DNA of 64,000 bases from Paenibacillus ginsengihumi DSM 21568 (GCF_000380965.1 NZ_KB905562.1:24535-88534); one strand, 5' to 3'. Positions 25,217 to 35,255 are shown, counted from the stretch's first letter. The notes: generated by a model from the letters alone, not told the origin. Program-made: numbers and translations.

Positions 25217-27601
25217 TTGACCGTGAACCGTTCATTTAATGAGAAAATTTTAAAAACGATGGATTTCGACGCCATCTTGCATATATGCTCGGAGCATGCG
25301 GCCACTTCCCTTGGCAAAGAGCTCGCCGCAAGCTTGCGGCCAAGCGGCCAGTTCGAGGAGGTCAAGCGTCGGCTGAAGGAGACGGACGAGGCGTTTCTGG
25401 TGGATCGGCTCAAGGGCGGCGCTCCGTTCGGCGGCATCCGCGATATCAGGCAAGCGCTGCATCGTGCCCGGATCGGGGGAATGCTGAATCCGGGCGAGCT
25501 CCTGGACGTTGCCTTGACGAGCCAGGGAGCCAGGCGTCTGGCCAAGTTTTTGGCGGACATGCACGAAGATCATCCGATTCCGACCTTGATCGCGGTGTGC
25601 GAACGCATCTCCGATCATAAGCCGGTCGAGGACCGCATCAAGCAGTGCATCGACGAGAATGCGCAGGTGCTCGATTCGGCAAGCCCGGAGCTGGCCAAAA
25701 TTCGTCACGAGCTGCGCATGAGCGAGTCGCGCGCGCGGGAGAAGCTGGAGCAGATGGTGCGCACTCCTTCGATTCAAAAAATGCTGCAGGACAATCTCGT
25801 CACGATTCGCGGCGACCGCTACGTCATTCCTGTCAAGCAGGAGTACCGCAGCCATTTCGGCGGCATGATCCACGATCAATCGGCTTCGGGCGCGACGCTG
25901 TTTATCGAGCCGGAGGCGGTCGTGCAGCTGAATAACAAGGTCCGCGAGCTGAAGCTGAAGGAAGAAGCGGAGATTGAGAAAATATTGCTCGCCCTGTCCG
26001 CTCTCGTCGGGGAAGCTGCCGATCCGCTGCTGGCCACCACGGAAGCGGTCGGGGAGCTCGATTTTATGTTCGCCAAGGCGGGGCTGGCGCGGGCGATGAA
26101 GGCGTCGCTGCCGATCATGAACGACCGCGGCTTCATCAAGCTGAAGAAGGGCCGCCATCCGCTGATTCCCGCGGAATCGGTCGTGCCGATCGACGTGGAG
26201 CTCGGCAACCGGTATACGACGATTATCGTAACGGGTCCGAATACCGGCGGCAAGACCGTGTCGCTCAAAACGATCGGCCTGTTGTCCCTCATGGCGATGG
26301 CCGGCTTGTTCGTGCCCGCCGAGGAAGGCAGCCAGCTATGCGTCTTCGACGCGATCTATGCCGATATCGGAGACGAGCAGAGCATCGAGCAAAACTTGAG
26401 TACCTTTTCCAGCCATATGACCAATATTATTCGCATTTTGCGCGAGATGACTCCCAAAAGCCTCGTGCTGCTCGACGAGCTGGGAGCGGGAACCGATCCT
26501 GCGGAGGGCTCCGCCCTGGCGATTTCCATTCTGGAGTACATTCACCGGATGGGCTGCCGCATCGTGGCCACGACGCATTACAGCGAGCTGAAGGCGTACG
26601 CCTATGACCGACAGGGCGTGATGAACGCGAGCATGGAGTTCGACGTGCAGACGCTGCGTCCGACGTACCGGCTCCTGGTCGGCGTTCCCGGCCGCAGCAA
26701 CGCTTTTGCCATCGCGGAGCGTCTCGGGCTGGCCAAATCGATCATCGAGCATGCCCGCGGCCAGATCGGCGAAGAGGATCAGCGCGTGGAATCGATGATT
26801 GCGACGCTGGAGGAGAACCGCCTGCAGGCGGAGGCGGAGCGCCAGACGGCCGAGCAGCTGCGGCGCGAGGTCGAACGCTTGCGGGAGGAGCTGAGACGCG
26901 AGCGGGAGCGCTTCGAGGAGCAGCGCGACAAGCTGATGGAGCGAGCCGAGCGCGAGGCTCGCGAAGCGGTGGCGAAGGCGCGCCGCGAGGCGGAAGAGGT
27001 GATTGCCGAGCTGAAGCGCATGCAGCGCGAGGAAGCCGGCGCCGTGAAGAGCCACGAGCTCGGCAATTTGAAGCGCCGTCTGAACGACGCCGAGCCGGAG
27101 CTGCGCAGGCCGAAGCCTAAAGCCCAGAGCCGGAGCAAGGCGGACAAGATCGAGCCGGGCGACGAGGTGATGGTGCTGAATCTCGGCCAGAAGGGGCATG
27201 TGGTCGAATTTTCCGGAGATAAGGAAGCGATTGTGCAGCTCGGCATTATGAAGATGAAGGTGCCGCGGGACAGTCTGGAGCTGGTCAAACCCGCCGCAGC
27301 GGCCGTCAAAAAGCCGCAGCAGCAGGCGGCCAGCCTGAAGCGGACGCGCGACGACAATGCGCGCATGGAGCTCGATTTGCGCGGCGCCAATGTGGAGGAA
27401 GCGATTATCGAGGTAGACCGCTTCCTGGACGAATCGTACCTTAACAATTTCGGCCAGGTCTATATCATTCACGGCAAAGGCACTGGCGTTCTGCGCAGCG
27501 GCATTCAGGAATTTTTGCGCCGTCACAAGCACGTGAAGTCGTATCGAATCGGCAACTTCAACGAGGGCGGGACAGGCGTCACGGTCGCGGAGCTGAAGTA
27601 G
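25217..27601 (+). CDS. mutS2: MutS2 endonuclease / ribosome-collision factor
   Basis: 794 residues, standard for MutS2. The N-terminal MutS-like core and lever (residues 1-320) are followed by the ATPase: Walker A GPNTGGKT near 339-346, SHMTNI, LVLLDELGAGTDP and VATTHYSELK. A long charged coiled coil (about 515-620) and a KOW-like segment (GDEVMVLNLGQKGHV) follow. A C-terminal Smr nuclease domain (about 716-794) carries LDLRG and HGKGTGVLR. Known MutS2 proteins act in anti-recombination and in splitting collided ribosomes. The start is TTG 25217 or GTG 25223, both after GAAAGG. A TATAAT at 25193 may be the -10. Its place downstream of pheST-zapA matches Bacillus. Confidence 0.95.
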   Translation: MTVNRSFNEKILKTMDFDAILHICSEHAATSLGKELAASLRPSGQFEEVKRRLKETDEAFLVDRLKGGAPFGGIRDIRQALHRARIGGMLNPGELLDVALTSQGARRLAKFLADMHEDHPIPTLIAVCERISDHKPVEDRIKQCIDENAQVLDSASPELAKIRHELRMSESRAREKLEQMVRTPSIQKMLQDNLVTIRGDRYVIPVKQEYRSHFGGMIHDQSASGATLFIEPEAVVQLNNKVRELKLKEEAEIEKILLALSALVGEAADPLLATTEAVGELDFMFAKAGLARAMKASLPIMNDRGFIKLKKGRHPLIPAESVVPIDVELGNRYTTIIVTGPNTGGKTVSLKTIGLLSLMAMAGLFVPAEEGSQLCVFDAIYADIGDEQSIEQNLSTFSSHMTNIIRILREMTPKSLVLLDELGAGTDPAEGSALAISILEYIHRMGCRIVATTHYSELKAYAYDRQGVMNASMEFDVQTLRPTYRLLVGVPGRSNAFAIAERLGLAKSIIEHARGQIGEEDQRVESMIATLEENRLQAEAERQTAEQLRREVERLREELRRERERFEEQRDKLMERAEREAREAVAKARREAEEVIAELKRMQREEAGAVKSHELGNLKRRLNDAEPELRRPKPKAQSRSKADKIEPGDEVMVLNLGQKGHVVEFSGDKEAIVQLGIMKMKVPRDSLELVKPAAAAVKKPQQQAASLKRTRDDNARMELDLRGANVEEAIIEVDRFLDESYLNNFGQVYIIHGKGTGVLRSGIQEFLRRHKHVKSYRIGNFNEGGTGVTVAELK

Positions 27602-27619
27602 CGCCCTCTGACGAAAAAA

Positions 27620-27653
27620 ATCGTCCGGCGGATGAAACTCGCCGGACGTTTTC
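27620..27653 (+). terminator. Terminator after mutS2
   Basis: CGTCCGGCG...CGCCGGACG followed by TTTTC, 20 bp after the stop. Confidence 0.85.
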
Positions 27654-27751
27654 CCGTATAAACCTAATGTAAGCGTCAAAGGAGAACGGGAACGCGCCGC
27701 ACCCGGCTTCGTCCCAATATAACCTGTTCAATAATAGGGGAGGAATTCCGC

Positions 27752-28429
27752 ATGGGAATTTTCAAGAGACTTCGCGATCTGACGATGGCGTCCATCAACG
27801 ATTTGCTCGACAAGGCCGAAGATCCGGTCAAAATGCTGAACCAGTTCCTTCGCGATATGGAGGAAGATATCCGCGAAGCGGAAGTGGCCGTCGCCAAGCA
27901 AATCGCCATTGAGAAGAAGTTCAAGCAGCAGTACGAAGAGGCTTTGGAGATGGTGGAGAAGCGCGAGGAGCAGGCGCTCAAGGCGCTGGAAGCCGGCAAC
28001 GAAGATTTGGCCCGCCGCGCGCTTCAGGACAAGAAGGAGCATCAGCAGCGTCATGACGAGATGAAGCAGCAGTACGAAGTGGCGAAGCAGAACGCCGACC
28101 GGCTGCGCGCCCAGCTTGCCGAAATGAAGGACGAATTCGGCCAGATGAAGAACAAGCGGGATGTGCTTGTCGCCCGCGCCGAAGCGGCCAAGGCTCAGAA
28201 GCAAATCAATCAGGCCATGTCCGGCTTCGGCAAGAACAGCGCGGCCAAAGGCTTCGACCGCATGAGCGAGAAAGTGCTGCAGCTCGAGGCGGAAGCCGAG
28301 GCGAGCGGAGAGCTCCGCTCCAAGGACCGCAGCCTGGACGACGAGCTGGCGGCGCTGGACAAAAATGACGGTATTGACGACGAGCTGGCCGCGCTCAAAG
28401 CCAAGCTTGCCGCCAGGAAGTCGCAATAA
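27752..28429 (+). CDS. pspA: PspA/IM30 family membrane-stress protein
   Basis: 225 residues, almost entirely helical. It begins MGIFKRLRDLTMASINDLLDKAEDP, the amphipathic N-terminal helix and first coiled-coil part of PspA/LiaH/Vipp1 proteins. These form ESCRT-III-like assemblies on damaged membrane. Charged heptads run to about residue 170, and an acidic tail (DDELAALDKNDGIDDELAAL) follows. Start chosen from GGGGAGGAATTCCGC upstream. Flanked by terminators, so probably its own transcript. No liaRS or pspC gene is visible, so the regulator is unknown. Confidence 0.9.
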   Translation: MGIFKRLRDLTMASINDLLDKAEDPVKMLNQFLRDMEEDIREAEVAVAKQIAIEKKFKQQYEEALEMVEKREEQALKALEAGNEDLARRALQDKKEHQQRHDEMKQQYEVAKQNADRLRAQLAEMKDEFGQMKNKRDVLVARAEAAKAQKQINQAMSGFGKNSAAKGFDRMSEKVLQLEAEAEASGELRSKDRSLDDELAALDKNDGIDDELAALKAKLAARKSQ

Positions 28430-28448
28430 CGAAGATGCGAAGACAACA

Positions 28449-28499
28449 GGGAGACCAGGGGAGGAACGCCTCGACGGTCTCCCCCGTTTTTGTTTTTTT
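28449..28499 (+). terminator. Terminator after pspA
   Basis: GGGAGACC...GGTCTCCC followed by CCGTTTTTGTTTTTTT. Confidence 0.9.
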
Positions 28500-28559
28500 G
28501 CTGATGCAAAAGGGTCCTGACATGAAGGGCACATAAAGCGAAAGGACGTAGAAACGGAT

Positions 28560-28982
28560 ATGATGAACGAAGAGGTGGATCAACTGATGGGCAATCCCTA
28601 TGTAGAGACGCTTGCCTTCTTCTCCGTGGCCATTTTGGCGCTGATCGTTTTTCTGGCGATTTTCGAGCTGGTGACGAAATACAAGGACTGGGAAGAAATC
28701 AAGAACGGCAACCTGTCGGTCGCCATGGCGACAGGCGGCAAAATATTCGGCATCTGCAACCTGTTCCGTTTTTCGATCCTCAATAACGATTCGCTGCTGC
28801 ATTCCTTGATCTGGGCGGGATTCGGATTCGTACTGCTGCTTGTTGCCTATTTTATATTCGAATTTTTAACCCCGTATTTTAAAATTGACACCGAAATTCA
28901 GAGGGACAACCGGGCTGTCGGCTTTTTGTCCATGATCATTTCGATATCGCTGTCCTATGTCATCGGAGCCAGCGTCACCTGA
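28560..28982 (+). CDS. DUF350 (YjfL-type) membrane protein
   Basis: 140 residues with four membrane segments: TLAFFSVAILALIVFLAIFEL, GGKIFGICNLF (weaker), LIWAGFGFVLLLVAYFIFEFL and FLSMIISISLSYVIGASV. The NLSVAMATGGKIFGI stretch is typical of DUF350 proteins. Their role is unknown, though they often sit beside pspA and other membrane-stress genes. Two adjacent ATGs (28560, 28563) follow GAAAGGA. It is the first gene of a short run with a 27-residue membrane peptide and a zinc-ribbon protein. Confidence 0.8.
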   Translation: MMNEEVDQLMGNPYVETLAFFSVAILALIVFLAIFELVTKYKDWEEIKNGNLSVAMATGGKIFGICNLFRFSILNNDSLLHSLIWAGFGFVLLLVAYFIFEFLTPYFKIDTEIQRDNRAVGFLSMIISISLSYVIGASVT

Positions 28983-29039
28983 CTACGAACCGGTAAGGCT
29001 TTCGTACGGAAGCTGTCGCCGGAAGGAGCGAATTGAGCG

Positions 29040-29123
29040 TTGAAATATTTGTGGGGAATATTGCTTGCTTTGGCGCTTGTGTTTATCGGCGCGGGCGTAT
29101 ACTATTTTAATAAAATTGCCTAG
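29040..29123 (+). CDS. 27-residue single-span membrane peptide
   Basis: A TTG start with GGAAGGAG 11 bases upstream encodes LKYLWGILLALALVFIGAGV followed by YYFNKIA and TAG. It is one clear membrane span with a Lys at each end. It lies 57 bp after DUF350 and 15 bp before the zinc-ribbon gene, in the same direction, so it looks like a member of that operon. Function unknown. Support is the ribosome site, hydrophobic pattern and tight spacing. Confidence 0.6.
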   Translation: MKYLWGILLALALVFIGAGVYYFNKIA

Positions 29124-29138
29124 CCGGAGGGATAGCTC

Positions 29139-29642
29139 TTGCCACAGTCCGACCAAATATGCCCGTGGTGCCAGACGGAGATCGTCTGGGACCCGGAGAT
29201 CGGCCCGGAGGAAACGTGTCCGCATTGCCTGAACGAGCTCGGAGATTACCGCGAAATCAAGCTGAAGGTGAAGCAGGAAGGCCAGCGCATCGTCTTCGAC
29301 GACGAAGATGAAGAGGAAGAATGGGACGATGCGGCATTGCTGGACGATGAGCCGGCATGGATGGGCGAATACGAGGAAGGCGTTCAGCGCCTGCTGGATC
29401 GGCAGGAGGAGGCGCCGGAATGCTCCGTCTGCCGCAGCCTGATGCTGGCGGCCGGGACGGTTGCCGCTCCCGAGTCGTTCGTTCCGCACGTCCGCGAGGA
29501 ACTGGGGGAACCGCTTCTTCGCCAAGACTTCGCAGCTCAGTTATACGTCTGCCCTTCCTGCTTCAAAACGGAGCGCATCTTATCGGAGCCCGACCGTCTC
29601 GCCATGATCGAGCTGCTGAAGCGCCTTGGCAAAGCGGAATGA
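29139..29642 (+). CDS. Acidic double zinc-ribbon protein, unknown function
   Basis: 167 residues from a TTG at 29139 (CCGGAGGGATAGCTC upstream). Two zinc-binding knuckle pairs are visible: CPWC with CPHC near residues 8-30, and CSVC with CPSC near 95-137. A strongly acidic stretch (FDDEDEEEEWDD) lies between them. No enzyme motif. Such proteins may bind RNA or protein partners, but I cannot assign a job. It closes the DUF350 operon and is followed by a terminator. Confidence 0.7.
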   Translation: MPQSDQICPWCQTEIVWDPEIGPEETCPHCLNELGDYREIKLKVKQEGQRIVFDDEDEEEEWDDAALLDDEPAWMGEYEEGVQRLLDRQEEAPECSVCRSLMLAAGTVAAPESFVPHVREELGEPLLRQDFAAQLYVCPSCFKTERILSEPDRLAMIELLKRLGKAE

Positions 29643-29647
29643 ATGAC

Positions 29648-29679
29648 AAGCACTGACCCGGGATGGGCGGTGCTTTTTT
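29648..29679 (+). terminator. Terminator after the zinc-ribbon gene
   Basis: AAGCAC...GTGCTT followed by TTTTC. Confidence 0.75.
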
Positions 29680-29854
29680 CGTTGTTTGGCTGAGGCAGGC
29701 AGTTTAAAGCTTAAGTCCAGCGCTGAAATCTTGCGACCATACCAGTTTCATCCAGGCGGATATGTTTTTCGGCGATTGGGGAAGTTTAATGTAGACCGTG
29801 CAAGTGAACGTCTTGATTCGCGGGATACATTCTACAACGAGCAAAGGTGAGCGC

Positions 29855-31213
29855 ATGCATTCCGGTTCTACTCATTTTCCGAACAAATGGGGCCGCAGCC
29901 GCGGGCATATCGAAGCCCCCGCATGGAGGGAACGCGAAGGCGGCCGGTTCCCGGGCACACCCAAAGTTAGACGGAGAAAAAGCGGTCCCCTGGACGGCCA
30001 GGCTCGTCTCCTGCTGACCGTCAACGGCTTGTTTGCAGCAGCCAATGCGCTGTCCGGCGCCTTCGTCAATGTGTATTTATGGAGGGCCAAGCACGATTTT
30101 GCTGTGATCGGCTGGTTCACACTTGTGCATCATTTGACGATGGCAATCACTTTTTGGACGGCGGGAAAATGGGTGAAGGAGCACAACAAGATGAACTGCC
30201 TGCGGGCGGGCGTCGCCTTCGCGGCGCTGTTCTATTTGGCGGTGCTCTCGTTCGGGGAGCGGTCGGCCGATTATTTTGCGCTGCTCGGCCTCATCCAGGG
30301 CATATCGTCGGGCTTGTTTTGGCTCGCCTTCAACGTCGTTTACTTCGAGGTGACGGATCCGGACAACCGCGACAAATTCAACGGCTGGGCAGGCCTGCTC
30401 GGCGCGGGCGCCGGGATGATCGCGCCCTGGATATCCGGCTTCCTGATCGTGCGCATGACGGCAGCAACCGGCTACCGGCTGATCTTTACGATCTCGCTCG
30501 TCGTGTTTTTGATCGGCGTCGTATTCAGCTTTTTCCTCAAAAAAAGAAAAACGGCGGGGCATTACGACTGGCTGTTGACGTGGCGATGCCTGAGGCGGAA
30601 GGACACCGCGTGGCGTCCGGTCAGCCTCGCCCTGGTGGCGCAGGGCATCCGCGAAGGGGTGTTCGGGTTCATTATCGCTCTGCTCGTATACGTCCATACG
30701 GGCAACGAGATGCAGCTCGGCAATTTCTCGCTGATCACTTCGGCCGTCTCGCTCATCGCCTTCATGATCACCGGGAGGCTGCTGAGGCCGGCATTTCGCC
30801 GCATGGCGATGCTGATCGGGGCTGCGGTAATGGTGGCTGTGATCGCGCCTTTTTTCTGGAAGGTTAATTTTTATACGCTGCTGCTGTTCGGGGTCGGGGT
30901 TTCCATGTTTTTCCCGCTGTACAGCATTCCGATGACGTCCACGGTATTCGATCTGATCGGCAGCGAAGCCGAAAGCGTCCGGCGGCGCGAGGAATACATC
31001 GTCATGCGGGAGCTTGCCCTGAACGTCGGCAGGCTGCTCGGCACAGCCGTGTTCATCCTGGTCGTCACCTTCAACCAGACCCCGGCGGCCATGAACTGGC
31101 TGCTGCTTGGCATCGGCAGCTCGCCGCTCGTTACCTGGTATTTCATGCGCAAGGTCCAGGTCCATTTCCCGGGCGAGAAGCCGGGTCCGAAGGCTGCGGG
31201 AGCGAGAGCTTAA
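29855..31213 (+). CDS. MFS transporter
   Basis: 452 residues. A polar N-terminus of about 50 residues precedes roughly twelve membrane segments (LLLTVNGLFAAANALSGAFV, HLTMAITFWTAGKW, LGLIQGISSGLFWLAFNVVY and so on). The conserved FNGWAGLLGAGAGMIAPWISG sits in the position of segments 5-6, and a basic central loop (KKRKTAGHYDW) separates the halves. This resembles the putative permeases common in Bacillales; substrate unknown. I preferred the ATG at 29855 (AAAGGTGAGCGC upstream) over an in-frame start at 29798, which has no ribosome site. Confidence 0.8.
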   Translation: MHSGSTHFPNKWGRSRGHIEAPAWREREGGRFPGTPKVRRRKSGPLDGQARLLLTVNGLFAAANALSGAFVNVYLWRAKHDFAVIGWFTLVHHLTMAITFWTAGKWVKEHNKMNCLRAGVAFAALFYLAVLSFGERSADYFALLGLIQGISSGLFWLAFNVVYFEVTDPDNRDKFNGWAGLLGAGAGMIAPWISGFLIVRMTAATGYRLIFTISLVVFLIGVVFSFFLKKRKTAGHYDWLLTWRCLRRKDTAWRPVSLALVAQGIREGVFGFIIALLVYVHTGNEMQLGNFSLITSAVSLIAFMITGRLLRPAFRRMAMLIGAAVMVAVIAPFFWKVNFYTLLLFGVGVSMFFPLYSIPMTSTVFDLIGSEAESVRRREEYIVMRELALNVGRLLGTAVFILVVTFNQTPAAMNWLLLGIGSSPLVTWYFMRKVQVHFPGEKPGPKAAGARA

Positions 31214-31242
31214 GCGGCGGGGCGCGGGGCTATTTTCAAGAT

Positions 31243-31317
31243 AGACGCCCATGCCGCTGGCGCAGCACCATCAGCAAGGATGAAAACGGGCCGCGCACCA
31301 AGCGCTATTTTCAAGAT
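31243..31317 (+). repeat. Variant A' repeat, 75 bp, plus a partial unit
   Basis: AGACGCCCATGCCGCTGG to CTATTTTCAAGAT. It is preceded at 31220-31242 by the 3' end of another unit (GGGGCTATTTTCAAGAT). It lies just after the MFS stop. Confidence 0.85.
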
Positions 31318-31401
31318 AGCCAGCCCCCCATGCTGCTTGATACTCAGCCGGCGGCCTCAGAACACCGCGATCGCGTTCGAACTCCCGGTTAAGGCTCGAG
31401 T

Positions 31402-31461
31402 TCCACGTTAGCGATGCCACTCCCGGGCCAATGAGGCGGACAAATCCTGCAAAAAATGTTA
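31402..31461 (-). repeat. Family B fragment, reverse orientation
   Basis: Read on the minus strand, AACATTTTTTGCAGGATTTG and a downstream GCTAACGTGG match the 3' end of family B. Only the tail is present. The rest of 31318-31584 holds no gene; a weak TTGCCT...TAAAAT pair near 31494-31523 could be the cysK promoter. Confidence 0.6.
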
Positions 31462-31584
31462 CGGTTTTCGCCGGGAAGCGTTAGTCCGCAGCTTGCCTCT
31501 TCGCGATATTCCCGATAAAATGGGGTGGAAATCTACATATTGGACATCGTGCCGAAACAGGGGTGCGAAGGGAGCGGAGCCACC

Positions 31585-32508
31585 ATGAATCATCGAAGGA
31601 TGGTCGGGAGCATCACGGATTTGATCGGCCATACGCCCGCCGTCCGCGTGCGGCGGCTTGTCGGGGCGGACGATGCGGAGCTATATGTGAAGCTCGAATA
31701 CTTCAATCCAAGCCGCAGCGTCAAGGACCGGGCTGCGTTCAATCTGATCGCCCAGGCGGAGCGGGACGGGGTAATCCGCCCAGGGGCGACGATCATCGAG
31801 CCGACCAGCGGCAATACCGGGATCGGACTGGCGATGAACGCCGCCGCCAAAGGCTATAAGGCGATTCTGGTCATGCCGGACAACATGACCAGGGAGCGGA
31901 TCAACCTGCTGAAGGCGTACGGCGCGGAGGTCGTGCTGACGCCGGCGGCCGAGCGGATGCCGGGAGCGATCCGCAAGGCGCTGGAGCTGAAGGAGCAAAT
32001 TCCGAACAGCTTCATCCCGCAGCAATTCGAAAATCGCGCCAATCCGGACATTCACCGGAAGACGACGGCGCTGGAAATTATCGAGCAGATGGGAGGGCGG
32101 CTGGACGCGTTCGTCGCCACCTCGGGCACCGGCGGGACGATTACCGGAACGGGCGAGGTGCTCAAGGAGCGGCTGCCAGGCATTCGCATCTACGTCGTCG
32201 AGCCCAAAGGCTCGCCGGTGCTGTCCGGCGGCCAGCCCGGCCCCCACAAGCTGGTCGGCACAAGTCCCGGCTTCGTCCCGCCAATCCTGAATACATCGGT
32301 ATATGACAAAATCGTCCAGGTATCCGACGACGACGCGCTGCAGACGGTTCGCGATTTGGCCCGGCTGGAGGGCATCCTCGTCGGCCCGTCCTCGGGCGCG
32401 TCGGTGTGGACGGGGCTGCAGGTGGCCCTCGAGCTGGGCAAAGGCCACCGCGTGCTCTGCATCGCGCCGGACACCGGGGAACGATACCTCAGCATGGATA
32501 TTTTTTGA
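31585..32508 (+). CDS. cysK: Cysteine synthase (O-acetylserine sulfhydrylase family)
   Basis: 307 residues, the usual length. It makes cysteine from O-acetylserine and sulfide, with PLP on Lys47 (SRSVKDRAAF). The substrate loop EPTSGNTGIGLA and the phosphate-binding SGTGGTITGTG loop are present, and GPSSGAS lies near the end. NPSRSVKDR replaces the commoner NPGGSVKDR, so it is not the most canonical CysK; a related beta-replacement enzyme is possible. Start ATG 31585 follows AAGGGAGCGGAG. A family A repeat and a terminator follow directly. Confidence 0.88.
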   Translation: MNHRRMVGSITDLIGHTPAVRVRRLVGADDAELYVKLEYFNPSRSVKDRAAFNLIAQAERDGVIRPGATIIEPTSGNTGIGLAMNAAAKGYKAILVMPDNMTRERINLLKAYGAEVVLTPAAERMPGAIRKALELKEQIPNSFIPQQFENRANPDIHRKTTALEIIEQMGGRLDAFVATSGTGGTITGTGEVLKERLPGIRIYVVEPKGSPVLSGGQPGPHKLVGTSPGFVPPILNTSVYDKIVQVSDDDALQTVRDLARLEGILVGPSSGASVWTGLQVALELGKGHRVLCIAPDTGERYLSMDIF

Positions 32509-32511
32509 GCG

Positions 32512-32599
32512 AGACGCCGATGACGAGCGATTCCTGTCGTCGCGGTCGTTACCTGCGGTGTTGAAAATTCGCCGAAGGGCTTCGTCGAATATTCAAGTA
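32512..32599 (+). repeat. Family A repeat, single copy, 88 bp
   Basis: AGACGCCGATGACGAG to ATATTCAAGTAT, starting four bases after the cysK stop. The right hairpin is TTGAAAATTCG..CGAAT(A)TTCAA with the CGAAGGGCTTCG core. Confidence 0.85.
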
Positions 32600-32601
32600 T
32601 G

Positions 32602-32632
32602 AAGCTTCGGAATTCGTTTCCGAGGCTTTTTT
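32602..32632 (+). terminator. Terminator after cysK
   Basis: GCTTCGGAA...TTCCGAGGC followed by TTTTTTG. Confidence 0.8.
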
Positions 32633-33043
32633 GTCATGTTTCAGGCCACAGGATTTCTTGGGCTCGGTGAAGCGAATCTGTCCTGGAGCATCAGGGACAT
32701 GGGGCGCAGCTTGTGGAAAATCGGCGGACCCGAGCTGTCGGGAATCTGGGTTGCTCGCTTTGCTAGCGCTTCGAATAGCGCTTTGCTGGCCGTGGGCTCG
32801 CGTTTTGCCGGGCTTTGCCGGGCAGACATTCAGCAAAATTGCCTCCAAGGCAAGGGACGTTTTTCTTGCGTAATTGCACGGCGGGCTGGCGCCGCGGGGC
32901 GGCGTGCAGTTTCGGCCAATGCAGTGCGTCGTCCATGTCCGCAGCTGGCGCGCCGCCTGCCCCTCTGCGCGTTCGAGCCAGCGAATCGGATGCTGCGCAG
33001 CAGGCAGCGGCGGCATGATCGGCCATGCCCGGTCAATTTTATT
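32633..33043. other. Intergenic, no gene seen
   Basis: Several overlapping open frames exist on both strands but none has a ribosome site or coding character. GC-rich unstructured filler as far as I can see. Confidence 0.45.
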
Positions 33044-33072
33044 TTGCCATTCCGCCGCGATGGGTGTAATAT
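33044..33072 (+). promoter_or_regulatory. Promoter of the Lrp-aminotransferase operon
   Basis: TTGCCA at 33044-33049, a 17-base spacer, and TAATAT at 33067-33072. Confidence 0.65.
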
Positions 33073-33130
33073 GTAAGAATCAGCTTCTAGCTGATGCCGA
33101 GCGCTTGACCAATGTTGGAGGAGGCATACT

Positions 33131-33628
33131 ATGACTATTGATGACTTTAAGCAGAAAATTATCGAGCTTCTCAAAGAAGACGCGCGCCGCTCGCCGGCCC
33201 TGATCGCGACGATGCTTGGCGCGTCGGAGGCGGAAGTGGCGGCGGCGATTCGCGAGCTGGAGGAAGCGAATGTCATCGTCAAATATGCCACCGTCGTGAA
33301 TTGGGCCAAGGTCGACAGCGAGAAGGTGACCGCGCTGATCGAGGTCCAGATTACGCCTGAGCGCGGCCGCGGGTTCGACGCTATTGCGGAGCGCATCTAC
33401 CTGTATCCGGAAGTGAAATCGGTCTATCTGATGTCCGGAGCTTACGATCTGCTTGTGGAAATCGAAGGGAAAACGCTCAAGGAAGTCGCTTCCTTCGTAT
33501 CCAACAAGCTGTCTCCGATCGACCGCGTGCTTTCTACCAAAACGCATTTTATTCTCAAAAAATATAAACAGGACGGCATTACGTTCGAGGACCACCAGGA
33601 CGACCGCCGTCTTCTGATCTCGCCGTGA
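33131..33628 (+). CDS. Lrp/AsnC family transcriptional regulator
   Basis: 165 residues. An N-terminal winged helix-turn-helix (residues 5-55, IIELLKEDARRSPALIATML) is followed by an effector-binding RAM domain (VTALIEVQITPERGRGFDAI...SVYLMSGAYDLLVEIEG). Start ATG follows TTGGAGGAGG. It lies 17 bp upstream of an aminotransferase, the same arrangement as Bacillus yugG-yugH, so it probably controls that operon in response to an amino acid. Confidence 0.9.
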   Translation: MTIDDFKQKIIELLKEDARRSPALIATMLGASEAEVAAAIRELEEANVIVKYATVVNWAKVDSEKVTALIEVQITPERGRGFDAIAERIYLYPEVKSVYLMSGAYDLLVEIEGKTLKEVASFVSNKLSPIDRVLSTKTHFILKKYKQDGITFEDHQDDRRLLISP

Positions 33629-33645
33629 AGGGACGGTAAGGTACG

Positions 33646-34845
<1,200 letters not shown>

Positions 34846-34905
34846 TTTCGACAAAATAAGCCATTTTCATTTTCTCCTAAAACTGGTATCTTGGTATTAG
34901 GAAAG

Positions 34906-34935
34906 TCTCAAATCTTAACAAATTTTGAGATTTTT
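34906..34935 (+). terminator. Terminator of the Lrp-aminotransferase operon
   Basis: TCTCAAA...TTTGAGA followed by TTTTTC, 61 bp after the stop. Confidence 0.8.
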
Positions 34936-34972
34936 CATCATTGGTGCTAAAGATATGTAGGGAGGGATGAAG

Positions 34973-35236
34973 ATGGCTTTTCCGGAATATCAGCTTCGGC
35001 AGTTCCTGCAGGTTGAATGGATTCGAGAACGAGAAGATGGTGCGAAGTGGATTTTTGGGAAACGCAAGAAGGTCTCATCTGCCTTATCTTTAGAAGACGA
35101 AATTTACCGTTTGCGCCGCGAGCTCGAACGTCTGGTGGAGGAAGGACACGATTTGACATCGCCAGTCGTGGTCGAGATCAGTACGCTGCTCGACAAGAAA
35201 ATCAATCAGTATATGCAAGAACACAAGAACCGGTGA
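34973..35236 (+). CDS. Spo0E-like aspartyl-phosphate phosphatase
   Basis: 87 residues. The C-terminal half has the Spo0E helical hairpin: DEIYRLRRELERLVEEGHDL, then VVEISTLLDKKINQYM with the diagnostic SxxxD motif (Ser70, Asp74). Such proteins dephosphorylate Spo0A-P and delay sporulation. The basic N-terminal 40 residues (WIFGKRKKV) are an extension beyond the usual 50-60-residue core. I chose the second ATG because GGAGGG ends 6 bases upstream. Single gene between two terminators. Confidence 0.8.
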   Translation: MAFPEYQLRQFLQVEWIREREDGAKWIFGKRKKVSSALSLEDEIYRLRRELERLVEEGHDLTSPVVVEISTLLDKKINQYMQEHKNR

Positions 35237-35252
35237 TTGCCGGTTCTTTTTA
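35226..35252 (+). terminator. Terminator overlapping the Spo0E-like stop
   Basis: AGAACCGG...CCGGTTCT followed by TTTTATAT; the stem includes the last codons. Confidence 0.85.
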
Positions 35253-35255
35253 TAT

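Noticed and set aside
29798..29854. Longer N-terminus for the MFS transporter
   Set aside because: No ribosome site before 29798, while AAAGGTGAG precedes the ATG at 29855.
32636..33076. Open frames of 146-188 codons between cysK and the Lrp gene
   Set aside because: Overlapping frames on both strands, no ribosome site, and the Lrp promoter lies at the end of the stretch.
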